A stretch of DNA of 64,000 nt from Asterias rubens. Its lineage: Eukaryota > Echinodermata > Asteroidea > Forcipulatida > Asteriidae. Position 1 is the first letter of the stretch, and each line of letters starts with the position of its first letter. The translations under genes and the position numbers were made by a program. Positions 1-12,700 of the stretch are shown in pieces. Under the pieces are notes generated by a model, which was not told where the DNA came from, ran no database searches, and saw nothing but the letters and a program-made list of their open reading frames with translations. The DNA is taken from contig NC_047066.1 of the NCBI RefSeq assembly GCF_902459465.1, forward strand, positions 4,376,377-4,440,376, in the 5' to 3' direction.

Positions 1-117
1 TTATAACCAAATATTTGTTTACAGTATAAAATCACCAACATGTTCTTGTACAACAAATTTAGTTCAATATACATGCAACTTAAAACAAAAAGACAATTTA
101 AAGGATCTATGTAACTT

Positions 118-456
118 TTGTGGGACAAAAAACACAATGTCCACAGATTTACACTAAACTTACACAGTTTAAAGATAATGATTGTACAAAGCTTCCCTGA
201 AAATATTACGTGCTGAGGTGGTGTAGTTTTTGGAAAATGAGTAAAACAAATGTCATGAAAATAATTTTGTCTCATGAGACGAAAATTATTTTAATCATTT
301 ACAAACGTATTTTCATTACATTGTTTTACTCATTTCTCAAAAACTACAGCACCTCAGTTAAGTAATATTTGAAGGGAAGCTTTCCACTATTCATTTCATT
401 ATCTTCAAACCCTGTAAGTTTAATGTAAATCTATGGACATTTTGAAAAAGTACCCA
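118..456. mobile_element. Palindromic MITE, family A
   Basis: The two halves are inverted copies: GTGCTGAGGTGGTGTAGTTTTT (about 211) pairs with AAAAACTACAGCACCTCAG (about 339), and the outer arms pair a motif containing ATGTCCACAG (about 137) with one containing CTATGGACAT (about 431). No coding potential. Related pieces occur at 21236-21615, 49795-49905 and 51115-51310. The left 720 bases otherwise show nothing coding; the last LRRC43 exon was not found here. Confidence 0.55.
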
Positions 457-722
457 AATTCTTTAAACACTGTACTTGAAAAGTTGAAAGCAAAACTTTC
501 TGAGTCACAATTTTTTTGTTTATAGTTTGAGGGGGGGGGGTGGAGTTACGTGGGTTCGATTATGGTCACTGGAGTAATATGACTCTGGATTATTTTTTAC
601 ACAGGACTTGGGGAAAGTACTGTTTTTAAGGGCGGAGTCTAACTTAAAATGATGGGGATGGGGTTATTGAAAGGGCTTACTGTGATGGGGGACAGGGATA
701 ATACAACAAAGCAGAATTTTAC

Positions 723-3700
723 CTGGAGATGTACGGTGAGGGGAGGGGGCGGAGTCTGTACCTCCTCATCCTCGCTGAGCTGCGATTCGGACCTCTTCAT
801 CTTGGAATCTTTCTTATCGGGTTTGCCAGCTTTCTTGCCTAAATGGTTAAGTTGAGAAAGTTTAAAACAATCGTCACCACCTTGGTGCACAAATCTGAAG
901 TATTTCTGTGAGAGCAGTTTTTTAGTAACTAATGACACCCACTCCACAGCCTGACCGTCTGACGTAACACTTTGAGGCGCGTGATTTATACGCCAGAAAC
1001 CTGCCTTGAGCCTACATCAGGATCCTTCCAAATAAATCTTTGACCTCCAACTCATTCCACTAGGCGTGCAGGACGTCGCTTTGTGTGTTACAAGGACGTT
1101 TTCAGAAGGACACTAAAGAGGACATCCTCCCTTTACACCTGGCGTAACCTGGCATCAGACAGAACAACCTGGAGAGCCTACACGATGAAAGCCTGCACCA
1201 ATTATGACACCGAACGGAGACTAAAGGACCTTGAGAGGAGAGCTCGTAGCTACTTAAAGATTTGGAGATGAATGCCCGTGTCGGGCAATGGCCACTACTA
1301 CTACATTTCACATGGAGATTCAAAGTCAAATCTATGTATACATGTATCCACACAAAACATGCTGCATGCAGATGACTGAAAAGGCAGCTGACAAACATCA
1401 CCTCAGACCAATCAAAACACAGAAATCTTATGTCACTGCACTTTTTATCCAATGAAATTATTGTATCCAATGAAATCATTGTATCCAATGAAATCACTGG
1501 TTCTGTAGAACCAGTGCCTGTCTTTATCCTTTACCCATAAAGACAGGGGACCAGTCAAGCTACTTCACTCTGTCTGTTTAATGTCACTTATGGCTGCTTT
1601 GCCTTTTGTTGGTTATGTAAGGAAAGATTCGGAAAATGTGCTTATAATTATTTATACCTACCCTTGTCTTTGTCTTTTTCTTTTAATTCTTTTCCTTTCT
1701 TGGCCTTTGAGGTGTCTCCACTTTCCTTTTTCTTCTTTTTGTCCTACAAATAAAAAAAGTAACAATTACTCTGTTGTTTTCATAACTCAATTACAGATTA
1801 AATAAGAGCTGTCATGAAAAGGGAATAAGTACACACATTCCAGCATTTCATAATCAAACGCCCGATTTGACTTTTGGATGGCCTGAAAAACTGTTGGACA
1901 TACTTGAAGACGCCCTATTTATTTGGGCAAGAAAATGCTTTGTACACTATATACAAAAACTTAACATCTGAATACCAGTGTTGTGACTAAGGTAAACTGG
2001 CTGGTCGACACTAACCAGTTCTTTAAATAAACATGACTAGCACTCATGCAATGTTAAAGCATTGCCAACCAGTACTTTTTTTGCTGACAGTGTAAAAACA
2101 ATCTGTGATCTATCTAGGTTTTTGATAACTGAGATAATCGAGTTATAACCTTCAGTGCTATGTTTTTTCTTACCTTCTTAGACTCTGAGCCCTCCTCTTT
2201 CTTCTGCTCCTCCTCCTCTTCCCCTACATCCAGCAATCCTCCTACACACCTACATGTCTCCTCAGTGCTATAGTCCCCATCAATGAAGCTAGATAACTCC
2301 ACAGTGTAAAGACCTAGAACCGTCACCTCTGGAGGTGAGTGGATCAATTCTATCTCCGGTTCTTTCTTCTTCTTCCCCTTTCCACCTCCGGGTTTTTCCT
2401 GGATAAATACATGATGTGAGTAAATAATTTTAGTTTGGGTTTGAACAAAGAAATCATTACTGGAGCGGGATTTGAACCAATGACCTCCAGAGGGTGCCAG
2501 TCAGAAGCCATACAATCATTAACTGGCTGTATGGCTTCCGACTGGCACAAAATAACAAAGAAATGGAAAAAATGGAAATGGAAATAATAATCTATGATTA
2601 TTATTGTCACTATGATCGAAAGAGGTATCCTTAACTCTTCTATTGTAAACTGATCTAAGATAACCTTCTATTTTATTGCAATATACCGTAAAACATTAAA
2701 AATCACTGGGGTGCATTTTGGCGGTCGTGACCAATAACGGTTTTCGATTGAATTTGCCATTGGTGAATCACTGGCCAATGAGCGTAAAAGTTACAGGTAA
2801 CAACTGCCAAAACACACTCGAGACTTGAGTTCCTCCTACCTTGGGTTTCTCTTTCTCGTTTTTACTATCCTTCCCGGTTTTGGCCGACTTCGCATGTCCC
2901 CCTCCTCCTCCTCCTCCCTTCTCTCCCTTCTTGCCTGCTTCGCTGGCCTTCTCTTCCCCCTCCTCTGCTGGTACGGAGAGCACCTGATGAAAACAATCGT
3001 ATAATGGTCAGTGAATAAGAGAAGACATCAAATGCAGCAATAACACTGACTCTTGAATAAAGTAGCAAACTTTTGTTGAAAACAGGGGGCCCAAGATCAG
3101 GGAAGAGTGCAAAATTAACTAAGCAGTAACGCGAGGATAGCCTTGTCAGGTTGTTTAAAGCCATTGGACACTTTCGGTAAACAGTATTGTCCAAGGCCCA
3201 CACTTCGTGTATCACAACTTATATATAAAATAACAAACCTGTGAAAATTTAGGCTCAATCGGACGTCGGAGTTGGGAGAAAATAACGGGAAAACCCACCC
3301 TTGTATCCGCACGTTTCGCAGTGTCATGAAATGTGTTTAAAATAAATCCGTAATTCTCGATATCGAGAATTGATATTGTTTTACTGTTCTTAAAAAGTAA
3401 AAGCATTTCATGGAATAATATTTCAAGAGAAGTCTTTCACCACTACCTTCTGTAAACCCTGTAAGTTATTTGAAAATCTGTGAACTTTTTTTTCTGTACC
3501 GAAAGGGTCCAATGGCTTTAAGGTTTTCCATGGTTTACTATCTGCAAGCTTTCAGCAACTCCTCAAGCTACATCTGAAAAGATGGCTTTGGCTATGGCTA
3601 AAGCTAGATCGCTGAATGGAAAATTCCAATTCTTCAACAAAACTGCTGCATGTAACTTTAAGTACTATTTTGGGAGATATGTTTGTGGAACAATACAAAC

Positions 3701-6700
3701 AACACAAAGTGGGGAATTCTGTGGTAAGCGGCACCTTCAAATTGGTCCTAGATGATCACTTAGAGCAGGTACAAGACACTAATATTGATCAGATATTGGT
3801 ATGAGTAAGTCTTGCACCTTGTCTTCTTTCACAGTGATTGCCATTCCCCTCTTCAAAAACTCCTTCAGCGCAGGCAAATCATCGATGACCAACTCGTGCT
3901 CCCAGGTGAATTCCAGGCCCTCCTCAGACCATTGCAACCCCTCTGTTCGGTATGGAACTAGCTTTAATGGAGGCAGCGGTGAACCTGAGTGGTCTGTACC
4001 ATTACTGGCTGAGGGGGGTGGCTGCTGATCTGATTGGTCTTCATCATCGGCTTCTGTGAAAAATGTTCCCTCTGTGACAGGTCCATCTAAAGAAGTAAGG
4101 CGGGAAGATTTAGAAATATTAGCATGAAGGTTTTGCTGTTTTAGGCCTTCCATCTTCAGGAAAGATTGGCGGTTTTTAAAAATAGTTATTGTTTTTAAAG
4201 TACCTACATGTATTTACCTTGGTTTGTGACTGGTTCTGCAGTATTGATGCACTGTTCATCACTACCCATTTGCTCAACAACATCGTCTGAACTTGGTAGC
4301 TGAGGCTAAAATACAATAAGCGAGTGAGTAGTCAACAAAGTGTACCAAATTCTGCACTAAGACTTGTCACCAGGGCCCAATTTCATAGAGCTGCTAAGCA
4401 CAAAAAAATTGCTTAGCATGACATTTCTTCCTTGATAAAAACAAGGTTACCAACAAAATTTCCACTTGTTGCATATTCCTTGTTATTGGTATTCAGCTGT
4501 TGTTTGCTTATCCTGAAAATCACTTGGAATTTTGGTTGGTAATCCTGTTTTTATCAAGACAAAAATTTCATGCTAAGCAAATTTTTGTGCTTGGCAGCTC
4601 CATGAAAATGGGCCCAGATTCAGGATTCCATCAGACTCAGTACATAAATTTACTTTGTTTTTTTGGTGTTTTTTTTTTTTTTTTTTTTTTTGGGGGGGGG
4701 GGGGGGGCGGGGGGCGGGGTGAGATTCTCAGGTTAGCTCAGTGGTTTCTTTTCCTGCCTTTCACCTCTGTGGACCCCAGTTCGAATCCCTCCTCAGACTC
4801 GGAGCTGTTCATGTGGATTGGGTTTTCAGTCCCTACCTGATTGCGTGGGTTTCGGCTTTGGGGGTTTTCCTCCAACATCTAAAAAACTGTGCATTTCTTC
4901 TTGTTCCCTATTCATCCTATTATTGGCAGTAATTGTGCTACTGGATGTGTTATTAAATAGATAAAATAATAAATATAATTAAAAGACTTACCCCCGAGTC
5001 CTTCTCCAAGTCCCCTGTTTCTTTATCAGTCAAGAGCGATGCGACATCTTTGCTCTGAGCTGACAAAACCCTAGCCTGGAAATCCTCCAGGAACATGCAC
5101 TCTACATAGTAGGTACGCGTAACAATGGGAAACTCGGGCTGTTCCTCAGTGGCCTGCGGGAAAGTAAAAGATGCCATCTGGAAATTTATTTGTTTTTGAC
5201 GTTTGTTGAGGTCTCATTAAAAATCCGCTATGAATTAGTATAAAATAAAGTGAAACTTCTAAAGGCAGTGGACACTATTGGTAATTACTCAAAATAATTG
5301 TAAGCATCAACACTTATATTTGGTAATGAGATATGGAGTGCCGTTGATAGTATAAAACAATGTGAGAAACTCCCTCTGAAGTAACATAGTTTTGAGAAAT
5401 AGGTAATTTCTCACTCAAATAATAAAAATTTCAGGCCCTACATGCCTGAAGCCTATTTTATGCATCTTGAGGCACACAAATGTTTGCAACAAGAGTCTTT
5501 TCTCTCTCACTGTTTTCTTGCAACTTCTTTGACCGATTGAGCCCATATTTTCACAGGTTTGTCATTTAATGCATATGTTGGGATACACCAAGTGGTCTTT
5601 GACAATTACCAAAAGTGTCCAGTGCCTTTATCCCCATAAATGTAACCCTAAAAAAGTTCCCCTTACCTGAAGTTCTGGGGGCATTGGAATGCCCGTCACC
5701 ATGCCAACCTTGACAGTAACCTTTGCCTCGTCTAAAATAAATTCTGTCAAAACAAAAAGAATATTAAAAACACTTAAAACCCTTTCATGGCTTCTGACTG
5801 GCACGCAAGAACAAAGATATTGACTAATAGGGAGACCGACAACAAAAAGGGCTGGATAGCTCAGTCTGGAGACAACTGGCTTATCTGTAATTGTTCTCTA
5901 CTTTTACTTTTTTGTTTAATAGACCATTCTTTAATTAGCTGTATGTTCAATTTGCAATAATATGGAAGTAATTGTCGAGTTGAATGCCCCTTATTTTTGA
6001 CAGCGCGAGGGCGCTATAAATAGTATTTTTATCACTTCCGGGGGTACACGCGATTCGCCCTGCACAAATTAATAGGCGTTCTGTCACTTTTGTTGCGCCG
6101 TAGTTTCAATTTGCTTTAGAGGTGGATTATAACGGCTCCTTTAAAAGTCTTATTGTCTGTGATGGATTAGATGTCTGTGGTGGTAATGTGTTCCAATCTT
6201 TAAAAACTGTTTTGGGTATGAATGAATATACCCCCGGAAGTGATTGAGAGCGCCCTCACACGGTCAAAAATATGGCCCATTGAATTTAATTAAATTTACT
6301 GAGATTGCTGAAATGGCTTGGGTGAGATCATAAAATAGTGGGAGAAGCCACTCACCTATTTTTCTGGCCAGACCCTTGAAGTGGTGCTTTTCATCTGCGG
6401 AGATCCCAATATCATCAAGAATGGTCAGACTTCGTAGGCTGTCTATAATGAAACCTCGATAGCCTGGTATCAACTATCAAGAATGAAATGAGTGTCAACA
6501 GTTTATTAGTTTGATTTGTAGTTTAATTAACACACGTTGTACACTTTGTAATTAAGTAGGATTTGAAACTTTGCATGATAAGAGTATACAATTTGGTGAG
6601 GTTTGCAGTAAATCTCTTTTGAGTAGTGTTTTCTGAAAAGAACCGGTCGTTGGTTGACAATTAAACATTTCAATCAGTATGCTCGGATCGTCGTCAGGAG

Positions 6701-9700
6701 ATGGACAAGCATCCGAAGTAGGAACCAACTATGGCCAAGTGTCTTGCTCAAGGACACAAGTGTCCTGACCAAGACCTGAACCCACACACTAACCAACACC
6801 GGTACTTAAGTCCAGTGCTCTAAACCACTTGCCCTGTTCGCATTGGACTTAATTTGGGTAAACTAACTGAGCAAATGGGTAAGTTACCCATTTTAGGTCC
6901 AATGCGAACAGCCCAGGAAGTTTCCCTCCCAGGTAACTTACCCGACCTGAATGGGTAGTTTAACCGACCCACGAGTGCCCAGTTGACCAGGTTTATTTAA
7001 CCGAGCCGAAAAGTCCAATGCGAACACGATCTGGGTAAAAGCTGTCCCGGTAAAAAGCCACATCCGGTCCCCCGATCTACCTGCCGCGCCACGTGATTGT
7101 GTGATGACACATCGTACACATGCATCGTTTAAATGGACGGAAGCTCGGTTGCACTTATTGCATTCTCGTTGTCATGCACCCCGGTCAAAGGTCACTGCAA
7201 TAGCGCCCTCTTGTATTTGTCTTAAGTTAGTCGGTATGTGTTTTACCGATCGATTAGTTTACCCAACTCATTAATCCAAGTGCGGACGCTGCTAAAATTT
7301 CCCTTTTCGAATGTTAACCACTGTCTCGGTAAAACATTAGTCCAATGCGAACACGGCTTATGCCACAACACTCCACAACGGAAAGGAAAGCTAACACTGT
7401 CTACAAGTCTGTATCAACACAAAAGAAAACCCAAAGAGGCCATTGTTTTGAATGGCCAGTGAGGAATGCACTTACTGCCAGAGGGTTACCGATTAGGACG
7501 AGATTCCTGAGTTTGGGAAGCGTTGCTAGCGTCTGCACAACCTCGATGAGGTCACAAAGGTTATTGTGACTCAGATCAAGAGATAATAGATCGGGCCTGG
7601 AAACAAAACAAACGAGACAACTGTTAATTCAAATCAATTTGGGTAATATAAGCCATTTGCGTGTGAGATTTCAGTATTGTCTGGTACAATGACGTGCTTA
7701 AACACAAGTTGCCACTTAATTTTGAATTCCTCAAACTATCAAGAAAGTTGCTTTTGTCACTTGATTAGGGGCAAGCTTTTGCTTAGTTTTGAAGAGATGG
7801 TGAACACCCATTCATGATTCTGGCTACAGGTGTATGGCTCAATGGTACCAGGGTTTGCTCTGGAGGTTGCTATACAAAAGCTTGTCTCGAACCATGTGAC
7901 ATAGCAACTTTCTCTATAGTCTGAGGAATTCAAATGTAAGCAGTGCATTGTAACTAAGTAAGTCATTGTACCAGACATTATTCAAATCTAACTTGCAAAT
8001 GGCTCATTACAGGTGTGAAATTAGACTTGTGGACAAGTTGTTTTAATGTTTGCTCCGGTGATAGTCGAGTCGTGGTGTAATACTCAGCTCTCCACGATCT
8101 AAGACTGCTCTCACGAGACCACTGCTCTCATGTGAGGCTACTGGTCTTCTGAAATGGGACCATAGTCTCTAGAGCAGTAATCTCTCAGGGGTCCGGCAAT
8201 CTCGAGAGAACATCAAATTAGTTGGAAAGCTATCAACGCCAAAAACAGTTAACGATTTGCCCAAAAGTCTAGCGTGATATGTGACCCTTGAAATAAAGTA
8301 GTAAATATTTTTAAGAACAAGACCTATGGTATCTTACTGATTTTGATAGGGCAAAATAATAAATAAATAAAAATAGGAGTCTCGTTAAAATGCCATCAGG
8401 TTTAAATTTACAGGTTCTTCTCTAACAAAGTGGATAGTCTGTAGTCGATAGTCATGATTTAGTGGACAGTCACATAGAGACACAGTGAATAGCGATAGTG
8501 CATATCACAAAGAGATTGTGGATAGTCACACAAAGGTAGTGGATGGTCTATAGTGGATAGTCACATAGAGATCATGGATAGTCCATAGTGGGCATAATAG
8601 AGATAGTGGATAGTCCATAGCGGATAGTGGATAGTCACATAGAGATCATGGATAGTACATAGTGGGCATAATAGAGATAGTGGATAGTCCATAGCGGATA
8701 GTGGATAGTCACATAGAGATCATGGATAGTCCATAGTGGGCATAATAGAGATAGTGGATAGTCCATAGCGGATAGTGGATAGTCACATAGAGATCATGGA
8801 TAGTCCATAGTGGGCATAATAGAGATAGTGGATAGTCCATAGCGGATAGTGGATAGTCACATAGAGACCATGGATAGTACATAGTGGGCATAATAGAGAT
8901 AGTGGATAGTCCATAGCGGATAGTGGATAGTCACATAGAGATCATGGATAGTACATAGTGGGCATAATAGAGATAGTGGATAGTCCATAGCGGATAGTAG
9001 ATAGTCACATAGAGATCATGGATAGTCCATTAGTGGGCATAATAGAGATAGTGGATAGTCTAAAATGGACAGTCACACAGTGGATACTAGTCACATAGAG
9101 ATATTGAATAGTTTATAGTGGACTTAGTTGATAATCACAATATCCCTTACCAGTAGGTTCCCGTAATGTAGTCATGTAGAGCAGAGATCTTGTTTAGACC
9201 AAGGCCAAGGTGACTTAAAGTGGGAGGTGGCTTGTTGCATAACGGTTCCAAATCACTGATCTGATTGGCCACAAGCTCCAAAACCTAGGCATTGTGAAAA
9301 AAACAAACGCTAAGTTGGAAATAGCAGTAGAGAGTGTTGAAAACTGGGTCCAATTTCATAAAGCTGTTTAGCAGAAAATACTGCTTAGCAATTAAATTCT
9401 ATGCTAAAGCATAAACTGAGTGGGGCACCAGTTTCGACAATATAAACTTTATGGAACTTTATAAGGCATGATTTCACAAAGAGCTTGGATTGATCTTAAG
9501 TTATTTAATAGCAAAGTGTGATGTCATTATACAACCACTGTGGAAATACCGACAACTCATCTTAAATTGAATCTTTAGTGCTAAGTGAAATAGAGCCCTG
9601 GCCCATCAATCTTACAAAAGCTAGTAAATTGCACAAGCAACATAAATCCTTAAAGGCACTGGGCACCTTCGGTAATAATTATCAAAGACCAGTATTCGCC

Positions 9701-12700
9701 TTTGATGTATCCCAACATATGCGTACAATTTTTGACTCAAAGTTTTGACTCAATTGGTCACTAAAGTTGCAAGAAAATATCAAAAGAAATAATGCCACTG
9801 TTGCACTGATAAAGGCTTCAAGTCTGAAGAATTTTTCCAATTCAAGCATCTTAGTGAGATATCACCTTTCTCAAATCTACCTCAGTCCAGAGGGAGTCGT
9901 TTCTCACAATGTTTTATACTATCAACACCTCTCCATAAGTTGTTATGCAATACACCTTTTTTTTAGTAATAACCGAAAGGGTCCAGTGCTTTTAAGTCCA
10001 TGAGTAGGAAAAGACCTCCGACCATCGACCCCATTACCTTTAGCGTGCTTGGAATATTACGGGTGTCAACTGCTCTCAGTTTATTCACACTCAACGTAAG
10101 TTCTTCAAGATTCCTGAACTTGAGTAAACCGTCATCAACTGTATGCACCTTGATCAAAATGGAATCAAAATACAAACAAAATAATAATTGATGTTTAATT
10201 GTATCAGGGATTAAAAAATACAATTTTTTACATTTTTTTTAACCCACACGGATGTGGCTATTGATTGTTACGGTGCCCACTGCTGATATAGGGCTAGCTC
10301 GGTGGTCTAGGCAAAAGTCATGGGTTTAAATCCCACCTGCGTAATTTTCCCGTGGTTAAGTACTGAGCATACAGTGCTTAACAGATATCACTGTAGGGTT
10401 AACAACAAAATAATCATCTCATTGTTACCAATGAGTTTCTGTAGCTCAACTGACCAACCCTTTTTTTTTTTGCTGGAAGATCGTTTATACACCCCCACGA
10501 GAGGATGTTACATACATACTTACATACACTGGGCTTTTATATAGCGTCATTTCATTAAGACATCATCTTTTCTTTGCAGTGGTCGAGGTTAAAGCCTTGA
10601 AGGGCGCTGCCGGGCAGGCCCACCCAGAACTGACAAACTTTGCACCGCACTCGGGGGAAAATTCACTGTACCGCCCAGAGACAGATTTCAACAAGATTGC
10701 ACTTCAGCAACGATGACCCCATAAATAAATGTGAATAACTTTGTTGTCCCGCTCGCCCTTGGTGGACTTAAACAAATTGGATTAATAGCTCCTAACCACT
10801 TAAGTTGGTCCAGCTACAACCCCCGACAGTGGTCTGTGTACTTTGGACAATGGACAGCTATTTTGTGACAAAATTCAATCCACGTTTGTACTTATAAACT
10901 AATTTTTCTAAAAATAGTTGGGGAGAATCGCAAGAAGAACATTTCTACACTCTACTAGAGACGTGTCTTAATCTTTACAGTGGTCTAGCAGTTGGCCAGC
11001 AGCCAAGGCCAGGAGCCAAGATAACCGACTCGTTGCATTGTGTTGTGTATGATTAAGTTGTGTTAGAGAGACCAGCAGCTGAGTTCAGTGAGTTCAAAGA
11101 ATAAATAAATCAGTGTGTTTCATATTGAACGGTATTTGATTTCGTTTCTTTTCTGTCTTCGTTTGGCTGCAGAGCAGACAAGGACCTGTTGGCAGTATGT
11201 CACAGTATTTTCTTACATTCTTGTCCACTATTCTGAGCGACTTGAAGTGATCCAGAATAAATTGATTGCTGATGAGCCAGGGACTCTTAACAGCGATGTC
11301 TCGTAGCTGTTTGGCTTCTGAACTCCAGCTGTAGTCGACGCTGTACGGAGAGAAAGTGGAGGAGATCAACTCCTCGAGGGTCTCCTCTTGCTCTTTATGG
11401 GCTCCGACATCTACACGAACACAAAAGGATAAGAAAATTTTATGCTGTGGATGCCGTGGGTTATTTCCATGCCTGGTGAAAAGTCCCCAACATTCAAAAC
11501 AATCATTAAAGATGCTATGTCAGATTTTTGGCCGATTTGACCCACAAATTTTGATTTAAAATTCAATAGGTATTTTAAAAGGGGTCGAGAAAGTTACAAG
11601 CTTTCATTTGAGCCATAGCTCGAAAAAGTTCGCCAATTATTAGTAGCAGTGAAATTAAGTGCTCAGAATTAGTTTTTGTCGGGATCCCGACAATATATCA
11701 CGTGACCAATTCTAATGTGTTTTATAAGAAACGTTTTAAATTTTTTTTATGGTTCCCGACCATTAAAAGTAAAACTTTTTTTCGTTAGAGCGGGTGATAC
11801 TCTTTGAAATACCATTCACTCAAAAAAATCTATTTTTTAATGTTTGAGGCCAAAAATCTGACACAGCATCTTTAACATAGCAGCACATAAAAGCTGACGA
11901 ATTACAAACTAACTTATTACCAGGCATGTGAGTGGACCCTTAAAAAAAGAGCTGCAAACACTACATCGTGTAACGTCAAGTGAGCGTGCGTCACGCATTA
12001 CGCTGCTAACATTAGGGCACCCGATTAATCCAATGCTTAACTCACATTATTGTAGTTGTACATTATTGTTGCAAAGCTTATAAGGCATGCCAAGCCTATA
12101 TAAGGGGGGATTTAAAAAAGAAAAAAAAGAAAGAAAAAATCGGCCTGATAAAGAAAAATCCAGAGATCGTTGGTTCGAATCCCACTCTAGGCAATTCTTT
12201 GTTCAACCCCAAAACTCATTCCAAAATTTACCCAGTCAGTTTCCCTTGTGGTTTATATTGATGTCTGAAACAAAAAGTCGCATCCCCTTAAGGTGATCCC
12301 CTGACTGCCGCTTCCCAGGTTGTATCGTTATTTGGGTGTGATCCCTGGCTACACGGCAGTTAACGGTTGTATGGCTTCTGACTGGCACCCCCGAACAAAG
12401 ATATTGACAAAATAGGGACACTGCCAATATAGGCTAGATAGCTCAGTTGGTAGAGCGCCGTCGCGTTAATCCAGAGGTCGTTGGTTCGAATCCCACTCTA
12501 GTCAATTCTTTGTTCAACCCCAAAAAATCCTTTCAAAATTTAAAGTCAGTTTCCCTTGTGGTTTATATTGATAAAGAAAAAAGCGAATATCCGCTTTCAA
12601 GCGGAGATTTGACAGGACTGTATTATTACAAACCTTTCAGCGTTGTAGTGAAACGTGATTCTGGTAGACTCTTGTCACTCAAGGTGCGCTGAAAACAAAT

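Noticed and set aside
12423-12510. Possible tRNA gene
   Set aside because: A and B boxes are present but the anticodon stem does not pair and a shared SINE body follows, repeated nearby.
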